DNA of 64,000 bases from contig JABCPU010000300.1 of the NCBI GenBank assembly GCA_016800925.1, positions 19,329 to 83,328 on the forward strand, given 5' to 3'. Below the pieces are notes generated by a model. The model worked only from the letters and a program-made list of their open reading frames with translations. It did not search any database and was not told the origin of the DNA. The DNA is from Suillus spraguei (lineage: Eukaryota; Basidiomycota; Agaricomycetes; Boletales; Suillaceae). Positions 23,016 to 35,945 of the stretch are shown here, piece after piece (the first letter of the stretch is position 1; each line of letters begins with the position of its first letter). The position numbers and the translations under genes were made by a program.

Positions 23016-25295
23016 ATGGCTCAAAAACATGCACCATATGGCCTTTGGGAGTCCCCCATCACAGCTGATGCCATTACTCAAGCTGTATGTTCCCCAGCTG
23101 GATCGCCTGGCATCTCAAATTGATTTTCTACACCGTAGAGCGTCTCCTTGGGCGCAATATTTGTAGACCCAGTCACACAGGATATCTACTACATCGAGCA
23201 ACGTGCATCAGAGGGCGGTCGATGCGCGCTTATGAGCCACCAAACTCAAAAGGAAGTCTTCGGCAAGGACTTCAATGCACGCACGCGCGTTCATGAATAT
23301 GGTGGCGGTGCGGCGATTGCTTATAATGGGACTGTGTACTCTTCAAACTTCACGGACTTCCGTGTTATGCTGCGAAAGATGGGAAGATCAACCCAATTAC
23401 ATCAGGTGCTTAGCCAAAGTCTTCGGATTATAGTGTTGCGGTACTCATGCTCCTTGGGTAGAGGACCCGAACAAGGTTTACCGCTATGCAGATTTCTGTG
23501 TGCACCCGGTATACACAGATCTACTCGTCGCTATCTTAGAAGACCATACCAACGACACACCGCGTACCGTGCGAAATTCTCTTTGCCTTATCAACTCTAC
23601 AGATGCCACTGTAACGTCTTTGGTTTCCACCGAGGATGCACACAATGAGTTCTACGCAGCACCGAAATTTTCCCCTTCTGGTGATAAGCTCGCATGGCAG
23701 TTCTGGAAACATCCAGACATGCCTTGGGAGGGTGGACAAATCTACGTGGCTGACGTCCATTACGATTCTAACACCCACAAACTTGGCCTGAGCAATGCGA
23801 AGCTGGTTGCTGGCGAAGCTAACAATATCAGCGCGTGTTATCCCTTATGGGCCTCTAACGACAAGCTTCTATTTACCTCTGACGAAAGCAAGTTCGCAAA
23901 CCTGTGGGAGTATACCCAGACGTGCACCAAACCAGTTCTCTCATCTGTCGTGCAGCAAGACTTCTGCTTACCACCCGGGATGCTTGGCACTTACTCGTTT
24001 GCTTTCCTGGATGAGAATGGTACAAAAGCTATCTGCGTTGCATGGCGGAGTGGCCGAAGTGTCCTTTATGTGGTTGATATCGCCGCAGGTTCCCATATGG
24101 AGGTCAAAGACGAATTGTTCGACTTTGTAGCAATAAACTATGTTTGCCGTCTGTCGGACTACGCTTTCATCTTCATGGGAGCGCAAAGCAACGTTCCTCC
24201 CGCAGTTATGCTCTGCACTCTTACCGGACCATCATACTTGCCGAAATTCCAGGTGCTCAGATCTACCGCATTGACGTCCACCGTACTATTCCCAGAGGGC
24301 ATCATTTCACTTCCAACCCCGCTTGAACTTAAAGTGGCAGGCGACAAGATTATATATGCCGTATACTACGCTCCCAACAATCCAGCGTATGCAGGTTCGA
24401 GCATTCCCGACGAGAAGCCGCCATGCGTGCTTGGCGTACACGGTGGTCCCACAGGATTAGAGATGCAGCATTTGAACTGGATGAAGCAGTATTTCACAAG
24501 CAGAGGATATGCTTGGTAGGTCCTGTTGACTACTACAATATCGTTTTACTCATAAATTGCAGGTTGGATGTGAACTACAGCGGCTCTTCGTGCTATGGAC
24601 GCGCATATGTGTACGTTACTATTCGTTGTTATTTTTCTGTGGAACAACGCTGAAGACTTGAAAAAGGGAGCGGCTCCAAGGGAACTGGGGTATTACCGAC
24701 GTGAGCGACTGCATCGATGCAGTCCAGTCACCCCAAATCAGCTCCCTCATCGACATCAAGCGCATTGCGATCCGTGGCGGGAGCGCTGGCGGATACACTA
24801 CTCTTGCCGCCATTTCCCTTGACTCCTCCGCAGCGAGCAAGACGAGATTTTTCGCATGTGCCACGAACAGCTTTGGAATTTCAAACATGGAGCTATTTGC
24901 AAACGATACACACAAGTTCGAGCTCATGTACATTATAAAACTTCTTGGCGGTACGAAGGAAGAGATTCCGAAAGTTTGGCACGACCGGAGCCCGGAGTAT
25001 TTTTCTGCAAACATCAAAACCCCGCTGCTCGTATGTTTATATGTTGATGAAATGTGCATTAATGGGTAGATTATATTTCCAACAGGTTCTTCAAGGCAAT
25101 GACGATGCAGTTGTTCCGCCTGCACAATCCTGGACTATTATTGATGGGGTTATTAAATCTAAGGGGCGTGTTGAGGCGCATTTCTTTGATGGCGAACAAC
25201 ATGGGTGGCGCACATCCGAGGCGATTAAGAAGGCGATTGAGTTCGAGAGGGAATGGTACGAGAAGAACATGGTGAGGCCCACTGTACCAACTTGA
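23016..25295 (+). pseudogene. S9 prolyl-oligopeptidase-family peptidase (dipeptidyl/acylaminoacyl type) with apparent frameshifts
   Basis: Starts MAQKHAPYGLWESPI at 23016. Exons: 23016-23084; 23139 to about 24515; 24563 to about 24608; about 24667-25030; 25086-25295. A beta-propeller-like N-terminal region (VHEYGGG, FSPSGDKLAWQFWKHPDMPW) precedes an alpha/beta-hydrolase domain with HGGPTG, the nucleophile motif RGGSAGG, Asp in GNDDAVVP and His in GEQHGW, so all three catalytic residues are present. Between about 23365 and 23480 the reading frame has to shift twice (after NFTDFRV and again before PWVEDPNKVY), and the splice near 24608 does not keep frame. These are either decay or sequence errors; the otherwise clean sequence makes both possible. 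It would hydrolyse short peptides in the cytosol (inferred from family). Confidence 0.82.
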
Positions 25296-25876
25296 ACTGA
25301 GAACAACATAGCACTAATGTATCATTGGGGTGTGAACATGCGCGAGGGGAGTAGAAAAGAGATATGCATCTATCACAAGAAGGTCTTGGAATGTATTGTC
25401 AATGTGACATCATGCCGCGTTTTACTTGGATTTATTGGTTATGGGAACCGAGACAATATGATCTCAGGCTGCCAGTGCACCCTCGAAGATCTAGATGCCA
25501 CTCAGCATGGCACCTTGACTTTGGCTATCACTAACCAAAAATATCCAAGACAATGTCTAATTTATTCTGACATGTGAGTAGTGTTGAGCTGCATGCAAGT
25601 CTTGGACACATTCTGCAAAGTAATATCAACTCAAGTTTTACAGTGAACCTACTGACAAATGCATAGTGTACTTGTACTGTAAAATACCTACTCATATATC
25701 CCTGCTAATGGTAAAACTATGCTGCTGATGCCCCATAATATTGTGTCATCAATCCTCAAGATTCCTGATACACCCTTGGCACCACTTGGTAAAGGTTCTG
25801 AGGGCCTTTCAGGGTAGGTATTGTTGTAGGTAGTAATCCCCCTGAAAGCCTACCTCCACAGGGAGGCTCCCCTGGG
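25296..25876. other. Intergenic region; second copy of the dispersed repeat at 25640-25775
   Basis: 25640-25775 repeats 14443-14557 with the same motif order but with CpG sites lost. The remainder shows no gene. Confidence 0.55.
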
Positions 25877-26332
25877 TGATACAATTGTATGTACCCCTAT
25901 TCATTTTCCTTTATGTTTGTTTCTTGATCAGTTTAGCATACACATATGCTAAACCTCTGACTCATACACCTTAACATGTCCATATTACACATGCCTTCCT
26001 TATTAGGATATGCAGTTACTTTCCCATGGTTACATGGTCTGTGTGCACATATTGGTCTATTTAAGCACAGTGTACTTGTAGTAAATTCCTTAGTTTAATC
26101 TTACTGGGTTTTACCTGGAATCTCCTTTGTTATGAACTGGGGTGGTGTCACCAACAACAGTGAAAAGACACTTGGCAGTTGCTGGGAAGTTCTACAATGT
26201 TCACAAGAGAATGAGGTGATTGACTAAGGAATGTGTTCCTTAGACGACCAAAGATTCTGAGTACAAGACAAGATTAAGGAGTGCTTAGACTTAGAGACAA
26301 TTCAGATGACTAAGGATTGGAGATCATTAACA
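25877..26332 (+). repeat. 5' LTR of chromovirus copy 1 with inverted 3' half
   Basis: 25877-26128 matches the first half of the other LTRs (TGATACAATTG..., TATTTAAG, TTACTGGGTTTTACC). From 26129 to 26332 the sequence is the reverse complement of the second half: it begins TGTTATGAACTGGGGTGG, the complement of the LTR end. The inversion ends exactly at the LTR/leader border, where AAAGATTAAAG follows. Confidence 0.85.
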
Positions 26333-26604
26333 AAAGATTAAAGTCTACCTGATTGTTGACTATCTAGTCTTTGACCCCAAACCAGATTGCTTAGTAAGCA
26401 AGATTAGCATATGCGTACACTAAACTGATTGTCGACAAGAAGCCCTCGACAAAGACAAGCCCTAACGGACAGCAAGACAGCATGTGTAGGCATTGAGAAA
26501 GTACACTCATCCCTGACAAATTCCCATCATGACTACCACCACTACTACATGAAAAGAATTTGAATTCAAGATCAGTTTTCCAGCCACTTTTGATGGAGAT
26601 CATG

Positions 26605-27016
26605 TGTCACAACCCACAAATGAATTAATGCAAGGGCAGAGACTAGGACTCAAACTAGAAGTTATCACAAGAGAGAGAGGAGCAAGGACATCTTGGATTG
26701 TACACATATTGAAACTGAGATACAAACTGAGTCTGAAACTACTAGCCAATCATAAAATAGAAGTGAGAATCATACGATGTGATAATTGTGACATAGTGAT
26801 GACATCATATTCTAGAAGGTTCTAAGATCATGTGACACTATCTTATCTTATCTTATCTGATAGCATCATAGAAGATCTCTTCACCTTCATCAGGAAGTTT
26901 GGTTATAGAAGCAGATATAGGGATTTCAGTAGATTTAAGGTTTGTCTTAGCGCTGGGTTTAGATGCTCTAGGGAAATTCAAAAAGGAATAATGGTTTGTA
27001 TTTGGAATTCATGACA
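26605..27016. mobile_element. Probable solo LTR inside the old gag
   Basis: About 412 bp interrupts the gag of copy 1 between GATGGAGATCATG and GATAACTCTGCGG, which are adjacent in the younger copies. The insert starts TGTCACAACCC and ends ATGACA, as many fungal Ty3/gypsy LTRs do, and includes a short TATCT microsatellite. No clean target duplication is visible. Confidence 0.55.
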
Positions 27017-28464
27017 TTGCGATAACTCTGCGGAGTTCATATTATCATGCAACATGTATCTTGATATCAACAAGAAACTCTACACCACCAACAAGTAGAA
27101 GATCATCTTTATCACATCATTCATGACTGAAAAGAATGCCAAGTTGTGAAAAGAGCAATTCCTCTCCTACACTCAGTCCACCGATTCCACTGGACAAAAA
27201 GTAGGTTATGGAGATATGAAGATGTTTATGAAAAGTTTCAATGAAGTGTTTGAACCCATGGACTCATGAGGAACTGCTATGACAAAGCTTAGGGACCTGA
27301 AACAAGGAAGTGGTGATCTCCAAACCTACATCACCAACTTTGAAACCCTTGTGGCTAAAGCAAAAGTAATGGATGATGTAACAAAGATCCAGTTCTTCCA
27401 AGATGGCCTTAATCTAGGCATCTTAACCAAGCTGTTTGCACCAGGAGACATCCCTGACGTGTACTGAAATGTCGTTTTCAATGTGTTGCCATCGACAATT
27501 CCCACCAATGCCTCATTGCACTAATGACATGTCATGCTCCACAGCAGAAGAAGAACTACAGAAACTCCCATTATACTCCTAATCACAATCCTAATGCAAT
27601 GGGTGTAGATTGCATCTCTGATGTGGAATACTCAGAATGCATGAAGAAAGGACAATGCTTCAGATGTCAAAAGACTGGGCATCACTTCAATCACTGCCCC
27701 AAAAGGAAAAAGAACACTTTGGTCTGCCAGACTGAAATCAAGGAGCTTCCTAATGAAGAAGATGAAGATGAAATGGTGCACCACATGATTGAGGATTTTT
27801 AAAATGGGGAAACAAGAAATTGATGTATGTTTCTCCCAATGTACTACTAAGGCTTGTACATGCTGTTGGTCAAAGAAAGGAACTCCATGTTCCCATTACC
27901 ATTCATTCACATGCTCAACTAGAATCCATTGAAACCACTGCCATCATAGATTCCAGAGCTGCCAGAACCTTTATCTCTGATGAGTTTGTGAAGCTCCACA
28001 AAAATCACACAATGAAAACTTGAGAAGCCTTTCGAAGTCACAACTGCTGATGGCTCTTATGTCAATGGAGGACCAATTACACATTACTGTCTATTAATGG
28101 TCAAAATTGATGAATGCACCATGCTCAGCAAATTCAATATCACCAAACTTGGCTGATGAGATCAGATTCTATTAGGGATCCCTTGGCTTCGTGCAATGAA
28201 CCCAGTTATTGACTGGGCCATTGAAATGCTTACTCTATCAAAAACCCCCAAATCTGATGAGCTTGAAATTGATCTTGACAAAGACAGAAAGAAGAATGGC
28301 CTTCCACTCAATTTCCCAGAGCACGAGACAAAGCCACAGAAAAGCAGTGGAAGAATTCAAAACTCCCACAGAAGAAGGTTGTAACCTTCGATGCTTCCAT
28401 TGTTCCATACAATGAACCAACACCTTGTGTACAAATGCTGTGGGCAGTATCACCAATTCCCCAC

Positions 28465-28805
28465 TGTAAAGATACAACCTGGGCTAGGCTGTAGATAAAC
28501 CATGGCCTAAGCTAGTATGTGGGTCTTGCACTCCATCTAGTCTGCTTCACTTGCAAACAAGAATGTTCGACCCTAAAGGGGGATGCCTGTTAGTATAGTC
28601 AAGTTAATGTCAAACCAATGTGCGAGAATGGTGCTGCAGTCAGTGATGATGCTGCTGGAATTAGCATTGTAAGTAGTGGTGGTAGCATGACTATAACAAT
28701 GCCTGTGAGTAGTGTTGAGTGAGCAATAACGAGTGGTAGTGTCAGTGGTAGCGGTAGTGGTACTGTGCAAGCAGTGAAGTAGAAGCAAGAAGGAAAGCTG
28801 CTGTA
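28465..28805 (+). repeat. T1 repeat, 5' part, cut by chromovirus copy 2
   Basis: Starts TGTAAAGATACAACC and carries the T1 landmarks (CTGTAGATAAAC, CTAGTCTGCTTCACTTG, CCTAAAGGGGGATGCC). It stops at the 5' LTR of chromovirus copy 2. Confidence 0.85.
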
Positions 28806-29277
28806 TGTTACAATCGTATGTACCCCTATTCATTTTCTACTTCATTTACCGTGTACATTATGTAACATGATTCTGACTCATATGCTCAACGCATCTGTAC
28901 TATAGTTGCCTTCCTTCTTGGATACGCACTTACATTCTCATGCCTCTCTTGGTCCGTGCGCACATATTGGCCTATTTAAGCACGATGTACTTGTAGTAGA
29001 TTCCTTACTTTAATCTTACTGGGTTTTACCTGAAATCTCCTTGCTTAGGTCTCCAACCTAAGTCGTCTTGAATCGTCTCTAAGTCTAAGCACTCCTTAGC
29101 CTTAGTCTCTATTCTCGCGGATATCTCTTTGACTTGTCATTGAGGCTGAAATCTTGATCGTACTCGGAACGCGTTCCTTGTACTTTCACCTTGTCCTTTT
29201 CTGGACATTGTAAGAACTCCCAGCAGACCGTCTGTGTCTTTTCACTGTCGCTGGTGACGCCACCCCAGTTCGTAACA
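28806..29277 (+). repeat. 5' LTR of chromovirus copy 2 (472 bp)
   Basis: TGTTACAATCG...TTCGTAACA. TATA-like TATTTAAG at 28973-28980; a candidate transcript start with ACTTTAATCTT at 29007-29017. Confidence 0.93.
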
Positions 29278-29475
29278 AAAGATTAAAGTCATTTTTGATC
29301 GTCGACTATCCAGTCGTCGACCCTGAACCCTGATCGCCTAGATCAGCAGACTAGCATACGCGTATGCTGAGCAGATTGTCAAGAGAAGCCCTCTGACAGA
29401 AGAAAGCCCTGACGGACAGCAAGACAGCGCGTGTAGGCACCGAGAAAGTATAACTCATCAGAAGAATCATCAACC

Positions 29476-30249
29476 ATGTCGTCGACCAAAGAATTCGAAT
29501 ACAAGATCGGTCAACCGATTGGTTTTGATGGAGATCGTGATAACTCTCGCGAGTTTATCCAGTCGTGCAATTTGCACTTTGACATCAATGAAAAGCTCTA
29601 CACCACCGACAAGCAGAAGATCATCTACATAACATCCTTTATGACCGAAAGAAATGCCAAATCTTGGAAGGAACAATTCCTTGAACACGCCCAATCCACC
29701 GACACTTCTGGACAAAAAGTTGGTTATGGGACGATGGCAGATTTTATGAAGAGCTTCAAGGAAGCATTCGAACCAGTGGATACCAAAGGAACCGCCCTTA
29801 CTAGACTCAGAGATCTCAAACAAGGAACTGGAGATCTCCACACTTACGTCGCTGACTTTGAGGCACTTGCAGCCAAGGCTCAGATCATCGACAACGCGAC
29901 CAAGATCCAGTTCTTCCAAGACGGCCTTAATTGGGGTATTCTTACAAAGCTTTTCAATACAGGAGATGTCTCCGAAATATTCAGAGAAGTTGTGCTGCAA
30001 TGCATTGCTATTGACAATGCCCATCATCGGCTTAACGCCATGAGGACACGTCATACTCCACAACAGAAGAAGAAGAACTACGGGAATGCACGGTATATTC
30101 CGAACCGTGATTCCAATGCAATGGTCATAGACCGAATCTCCGATATGGAGAGATCCGAATGCATGAAGAAAGGACAATGCTTCGGATGCAAGAAGACAGG
30201 ACACCGCATCCATAACTGTCCTGATAGAAAGAAGAAGACCCCGCTCTGA
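29476..30249 (+). pseudogene. Gag of chromovirus copy 2
   Basis: 257 codons from ATG in CAACCATGTCG to TGA. Contains the retrotransposon Gag capsid region (FMKSFKEAFEPVD, LRDLKQGTGDLHTYVADFEAL) and a zinc knuckle CFGCKKTGHRIHNC near the end. It is about 20 residues short of copy 3 because a CGA codon there is TGA here. Confidence 0.9.
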
Positions 30250-30311
30250 CAAACCGAAGTCAAAAGGGAAGAAGAAGATGAAGAAACCGTAAGACGGATT
30301 GTTGAGGATTT

Positions 30312-33300
30312 TTGACTTGGAGAAACAAAGACTCGACGTATGTTTCTCCCAATGTATTACTAAGACTTGTACGCGCTGTAGGTGAAAGAAAAGAACTTCG
30401 TGTCCCTATCACCCTCCACTCGCGTACTTGCTTGAAATCTGTCAACACCACCGCTGTTATTGATTCAGGAGCAGCAGGAACGAACGTTCATCTCAGAAGA
30501 GTTTGTGAAACTCCATCAAATCACACGACGAAAACTCAAAGAACCATTTCGAGTTACTACGGCAGATGGAACTCTCATAAAAGGAGGACCAATTACGCAC
30601 TACTGTCTTCTAGTGGTCAAAATCGACGACCGAACCATGTATGGAAAATTCAACATCACCAAGTTAGGAAGGAGAGATCAAATCCTTCTTGGAATCCCAT
30701 GGTTACGAGCGATGAACCCAATTATAGACTGGGCTGCTGAAACACTTATCCTTCCGCGGACGGATAAATCAGATGAAATCGAAATTGATCTAGATATGGA
30801 TCGGAAGAAGAACGGGTTGCCCCGACTTTTCAATCATCACACCAGATGGCAACATTCCCGTCTTCCGAAACCATTCATCGCTTCTCCTATTGATGTTCCT
30901 GAAGACCCGGAACCAGAAGTACGAATGCCATGTACCACAGACCCCACTCCACGCGTTCAACTGCCAAGATCGGCATCACCGATTCCCCGTGCAGAGAAGT
31001 GCAAGAATGAATCCGAACCCGAGCATCGGGTCAGACAAGAACCTATTGAGCAGCGGCCAATAGAAGAACAGAAACAGGGAAAAAGGAAAACGGAAGAAGA
31101 ACTCCCAGGGCGAAGCACCAATGTACCGAAACTATCAAAGTTCTTTGTTAGCCCTTTCAGCTTCAACAGAAGAGACCCCCGACAAAGAAGAACCCGTGCC
31201 CTCGATAATCCCAACAGAGGATGATGACCAATTCGACACTATGCATGACGTCTGGCATGCGCCAGAAGTACGTGAAATTTCCTCTTACGAGCTGGAGATG
31301 GAGAATTTCTTGTGGAATATGACACCGATGGAGTCAGCATGAGGATTATCAAAGAAGTATCCATGGATACACCCTTGACACATGATGGAACTTCTCAACT
31401 CGAACAATCCTCTCCCTACTCCACAATTCCCATTCCCCCTCCGAAATATAGCAACAAAGCTCAGGAATTTGCCACGGACGAGAAAGAAAAGAAAAAGAAA
31501 TCCTTTGAGGAATTGGTCCCGGCTTATTTGCACGACTTCATAGACGTCTTTGCTAAGGACGGATTGAACAAACTACCCCCGAATGCCCTGGTATCGATCA
31601 TCGGATCGACACCAAACCCGGTTTTATTCCTCGCACGTCTAAAGTTTACCCGCTATCGGAAAAAGAACGCGCTGCCGTCAAAACGTTTATTGATGAGAAC
31701 GTTGCGAAAGGCTTTATCTCAGAATCGAAGTCACCTCAAGCTAGTGGCTTCTTCTTTGTGGGAAAGAAGAGCGGAGAACTGCGTCCCTGTCAAGATTATC
31801 GCTACATCAATGATTGGACAGTCAAGAATGCATACCCGCTTCCACTCCCTATTTCCCTTGTCGCACGTCTTCATAACGCACAGTTCTTTACGAAAATGGA
31901 TATCCGGTCCGGTTATAACAACATTCGCATCCACCCTGACGACAGGTGGAAAGCTGCTTTTACCACGGAATTCGGCCTCTTCGAACCGAACGTCATGTTC
32001 TTTGGCCTCTGCAATTCCCCAGCAACTTTTCAGGCATACATGAACCGCACCTTTCAACAAGAAATCAATGAAGGATGGATGGTTATCTATATGGATGATA
32101 TCCTGATTTTCTCTACGACAATGGCAGAACACCGAGAATGAACAAGACGAGTCTTGATGAAAATACGAAAGGAACATCTGTTCCTGAAACCGGAGAAATG
32201 TACCTTTGATGCAGAAGAAGTGGAATACCTCGGAATGATAATTCGCCCCGGACAAGTTGCTATGGATACCGCCAAGACTAAAGGCATCTCCGAATGGCCG
32301 ATCCCGAAATCCGTAAAAGATGTTCGGTCATTCCTCGGCTTTTGCAACTTCTACCGCACGTTCATTTCCCACTATTCTGACATGCCCGACCCCTTATCGA
32401 TTTAACAAAGAAAGATAAGGCCTTTGAATGGTCAACCAAATGTATGGACACCTTTGACGAACTGAAACGGCGCTTCACATCCCAACTGGTACTCCGTAAC
32501 CCTGATCCTTCCCGACAATTTGCTATTGCTACCGACGCTTCGCTCGTAGCAACCGTGGAGTTCTCCTACAGACTGATGAGAATGGTGTTTATCACCCTTG
32601 TGCATACCTCTCGCAGTCTTTAAACCTCGCGGAACACAATTACCAGATCTTCGATCGGGAACTCCTTGCCGTAATCCGGGCATTGAACGAATGGCGTCAT
32701 TATCTTGAAGGAAACCCACACCCCGTCCTGGTATTCACCGACCATAAGAACCTTCTGTACTTTAGAAGTGCACAGAAGCTCACCCGTCGCCAAGCACATT
32801 GGCAATTGATTTTGTCTACTTATGACATCGAACTGCATCACGTTGCAGGTACTAAATTAGCAGTACCTGATGCACTATCCCGCCGGCCTGATTATGACTC
32901 TGGCGAAGACGATAACGAGGACCAGACCCTCCTCCCTGACGCTCTATTCGTTCGTCTTATTGACACTGACTTGAAGGATGTACTGTCATCCTCTGACCCC
33001 CTCGACGACCCTGTCTTCAAGACGGCATCTGATGCCCTTGATGGCATGTGCCTTCCCCCTATGAAATCGGCACTTTCTGACTGGACGATTAAGGAGAACG
33101 TCCTCTATTTTAAGAACCGCGCCTATATTCCACCGGTGCATCGCTCCGATATCCTGAAAAGGTATCATGATCATCCTACCGCGGGTCACCCCGGTAGATT
33201 CAAAACTGAAGAGCTTGTCAAACGAGAAGCCTGGTGGCCTGCAATGGGCTCTTTTATTCGAAAATACGTTGAGGGTTGTGCCCTTTGCCAGCAAATGAAA

Positions 33301-34401
33301 GCGGATACTCATCCTGTTCGACCCCGCTTACGCCTATTCCCTCGTCGGCTGTTCGCCCGTTCTCCCAGGTCTCTGTCGATCTCATCACTGACCTCCCTGT
33401 CTCTGGAGGCTTTGACAGTATCATGGTCGTGGTAGACCATGGCCTTATGAAGGGGGTAATTATTATCCCTTGTTTGAAAACCATCACTTCAGAAGGTGTG
33501 GCTAAGCTATTTTTAAAACATGTTTACCGACGATTTGGACTCCATGACAAAGTCATCTCGGATTGAGGCCCGCATTCCTATCTCGCTTCTCTAAGGAGCT
33601 TGCCCGACTTCTGACTACGTCATCGCTCCATCCACAGCCTATCACCCACAACTGATGGTCAGACCGAAAGGCTAAATCAAGAACTTGAACATACCTTCGC
33701 ATCTACTGCCGTAACAACCCTGAAAATTGGGTAGAACACCTACCAATCGCCGAATTGTCCATAACCACCGAAAACATGATGCAAGGATGCATCACCCTTC
33801 TACTTGATGATGGGATACGAACCACGCGCTATTCCTCACCTTATCCCTGACTCATCCGTCCCCGCAGCAGAGGATCGAGTACGATCCCTGCAGAAGATAA
33901 GAGAAGAAGCAATCGCTTGTCATAACATTGCAATGCAAACAATGGCCGAACGATCCCGAGGAGATAAGTACACCCCATGGAAGATCGGAGACAAGGTTTG
34001 GCTATCTGCCGCTAATCTCAGACTCAAACTCCCATCAAGGAAGCTCGCCCCAAAGCGATACGGACCTTTCCCGATCATCGATGTCTTATCTCCCATCACG
34101 TTCACACTTAAACTCCCCCGCAGTGGAAAATTCATCCCACGTTCCACGCTTCTGTCTTATCATCCTATAGCGAAACAGACGCACACGGCCCGAACTTCCC
34201 TGAACCACCACCTGACATCATCGAAGAAGAAGAAGAATATGAAGTAGATGCAATCCTTTCTCACAAAGGAACCGGCATCGCCGACGTTATCTTGTTTCCT
34301 GGAAAGGATATTCATCGGGAGATAACGAATGGCTCCCAGAAAAGAACTTGAAGAACTCCGCTCGAATCTTGAATGCTTATAAGAAGCAACACGCTCTCTG
34401 A
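30312..34401 (+). pseudogene. Pol polyprotein of chromovirus copy 2
   Basis: Collinear with the pol of copy 3: protease (DSGAAG region), RT ([26 protein letters not shown] near 32085), RNase H, integrase (WWPAMG and CALCQQMK zinc-binding region; core with [12 protein letters not shown]) and a C-terminal chromodomain remnant ending at 34401. At least six frameshifts and a CGA-to-TGA change near 32140 break it. Not functional. Confidence 0.9.
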
Positions 34402-34454
34402 TTAACCCTCAGTCAATCAACTCGCACTAGCACTTGATCAACTACTACTTTGAA

Positions 34455-35879
34455 ATGTCTTTCCCCACTGCTACATCACACCCGTCACGCTGCCACCAAT
34501 GACGCTGAAGCTGAACAATACGGTACCCTTACCACTGAAATCGACAACAATTCCTACATCGAAGCAGCCATTCTCTGCAAGGGACACGCCCTCGAAATCG
34601 AAAGAATTCTCAGGAAAGAGGTGCCTTCCCTGCCATGCTCCTTGTCAATATCATTCGAACCGCAGCTCTCATCGAAGCAACAGCCAAAGATACAACAGAA
34701 ATTACGCTTCGTCACCGCTTCCTTCATCTTCAAAAACGCATTCGTTCTTACGCTATGTTGTTGCTTCCCGATTCTTTTAAGAATGATGTTGAAGAAGCTA
34801 TTCACATCATTGCCGAACGTCGAGCAGGCGTTGCTCGACCTCCCTCTCTGCAGGAAGATACGCCACTTCCTATTCCAGCACCCACTTCTTCGCGCGTGTA
34901 TTCTAGTCTTGACGCCTTTACTGGCTTATACACTGCTGTCCAAGAAATCGGACAACTTACCGACGCAGTTGTTAACACCATCCAGCAATCAGTCACTGAA
35001 ACCAGAACGGCCAGAAACCTAGTAGAAAAAGCCATCACTAATTTACAACAAACGCAAGCTGATCTTGCATCTCCCCGAACTCCATCTCCCATCGAACAAC
35101 CAATCTCACCACCTCTCGCAACAACTTCACTTGATTGCCCTGATTGGCTGTACGAACCTTGCACAAAGGAACAGTGCGAGGCTGCTAAGCTACTAGGTAT
35201 TCCAGCCACTGAGCTGGTAACACTCGGCCCCCGACTTCGCGACCTTCATATACACCCTCCAATGTCTATCCCATCGTCATTCGGTCCAATGGACCCTGTC
35301 TCGCCAGTCTTAGTAAAAGATTTCGGCATAACTTCCTCGTCTTCCTCCGACGAACTTCTTACGGCTGCTGAACGAGCAGTCACCCCAGACCTCCCCATGT
35401 CAGCATATACGTTGTCCCCCGCTCAGCAGGCGCAACTCAAGCGAGCTAACACCCTTGCCTTAAAACGTATGAAGAAGAATAAGGGAAAGAAGCGCGCCAG
35501 ATCCACTAGCCCCACACCTATCATTTCCCCATCCCCCTTGCGCAAAGTCCATTCTAATCCTGACGAAAATATGAAATGCCGCGTCTGTGGATTGCTAGGA
35601 CATCGTCAGAAGAATTGTGCGGAATACCAATGCAAGGTTTGCAGGTATTGGTCACCTACTCATTTATCCATCTACTGTCCTAAACGAGTTGGACCTCCTC
35701 CCTTCGAGTTAACTTGGAAGGACGAAGGATTCTATGACGCACTTCGCACTTGGGAGAAACAGCTTGATGATGAACGTATTCAGGCGGAAAAGAGAAAGGA
35801 CTCCAAACGACGCGCTGGTTTGGAGGAAGCCACATATATGAGGGTGGGTCTGTTGCTGACGAAGACTACGATGGAGTGA
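34455..35879 (+). pseudogene. Additional ORF of chromovirus copy 2 (double zinc knuckle)
   Basis: Homologous over its length to the intact ORF at 49477-50946. Frameshifts near the start and near 34620 split it, and the C-terminus is altered. The two zinc knuckles (CRVCGLLGHRQKNC and CKVCRYWSPTHLSIYC) are kept near 35580-35680. Confidence 0.85.
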
Positions 35880-35909
35880 CGATCCCATTTACTATGCAAA
35901 CCAAAGTGA

Positions 35910-35942
35910 GTAAAGTCGGTGACTTTACGTGTAAAAAGGGGG
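35910..35942 (+). promoter_or_regulatory. Hairpin plus polypurine tract before the 3' LTR (copy 2)
   Basis: GTAAAGTC/GACTTTAC (35910-35928) forms a perfect 8-bp stem; AAAAAGGGGG (35933-35942) follows, then TAA and the LTR. The purine run is the expected primer for plus-strand synthesis. Confidence 0.75.
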
Positions 35943-35945
35943 TAA

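Larger units (their letters stand above)
25877..28464 (+). mobile_element. Chromovirus copy 1: old, truncated and CpG-depleted
   Basis: Same family as the elements at 28806 and 43854. It keeps a rearranged 5' LTR (25877-26332), the leader, a gag remnant (about 26524-27800, with zinc knuckle CFRCQKTGHHFNHC near 27660) and the start of pol including the protease (about 27819-28440). RT, integrase and the 3' LTR are absent; the sequence runs into a T1 repeat at 28465. Many stops and frameshifts. Compared with the younger copies, most CpG positions have become TpG or CpA. A separate LTR-like insert lies inside the gag. Confidence 0.85.
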
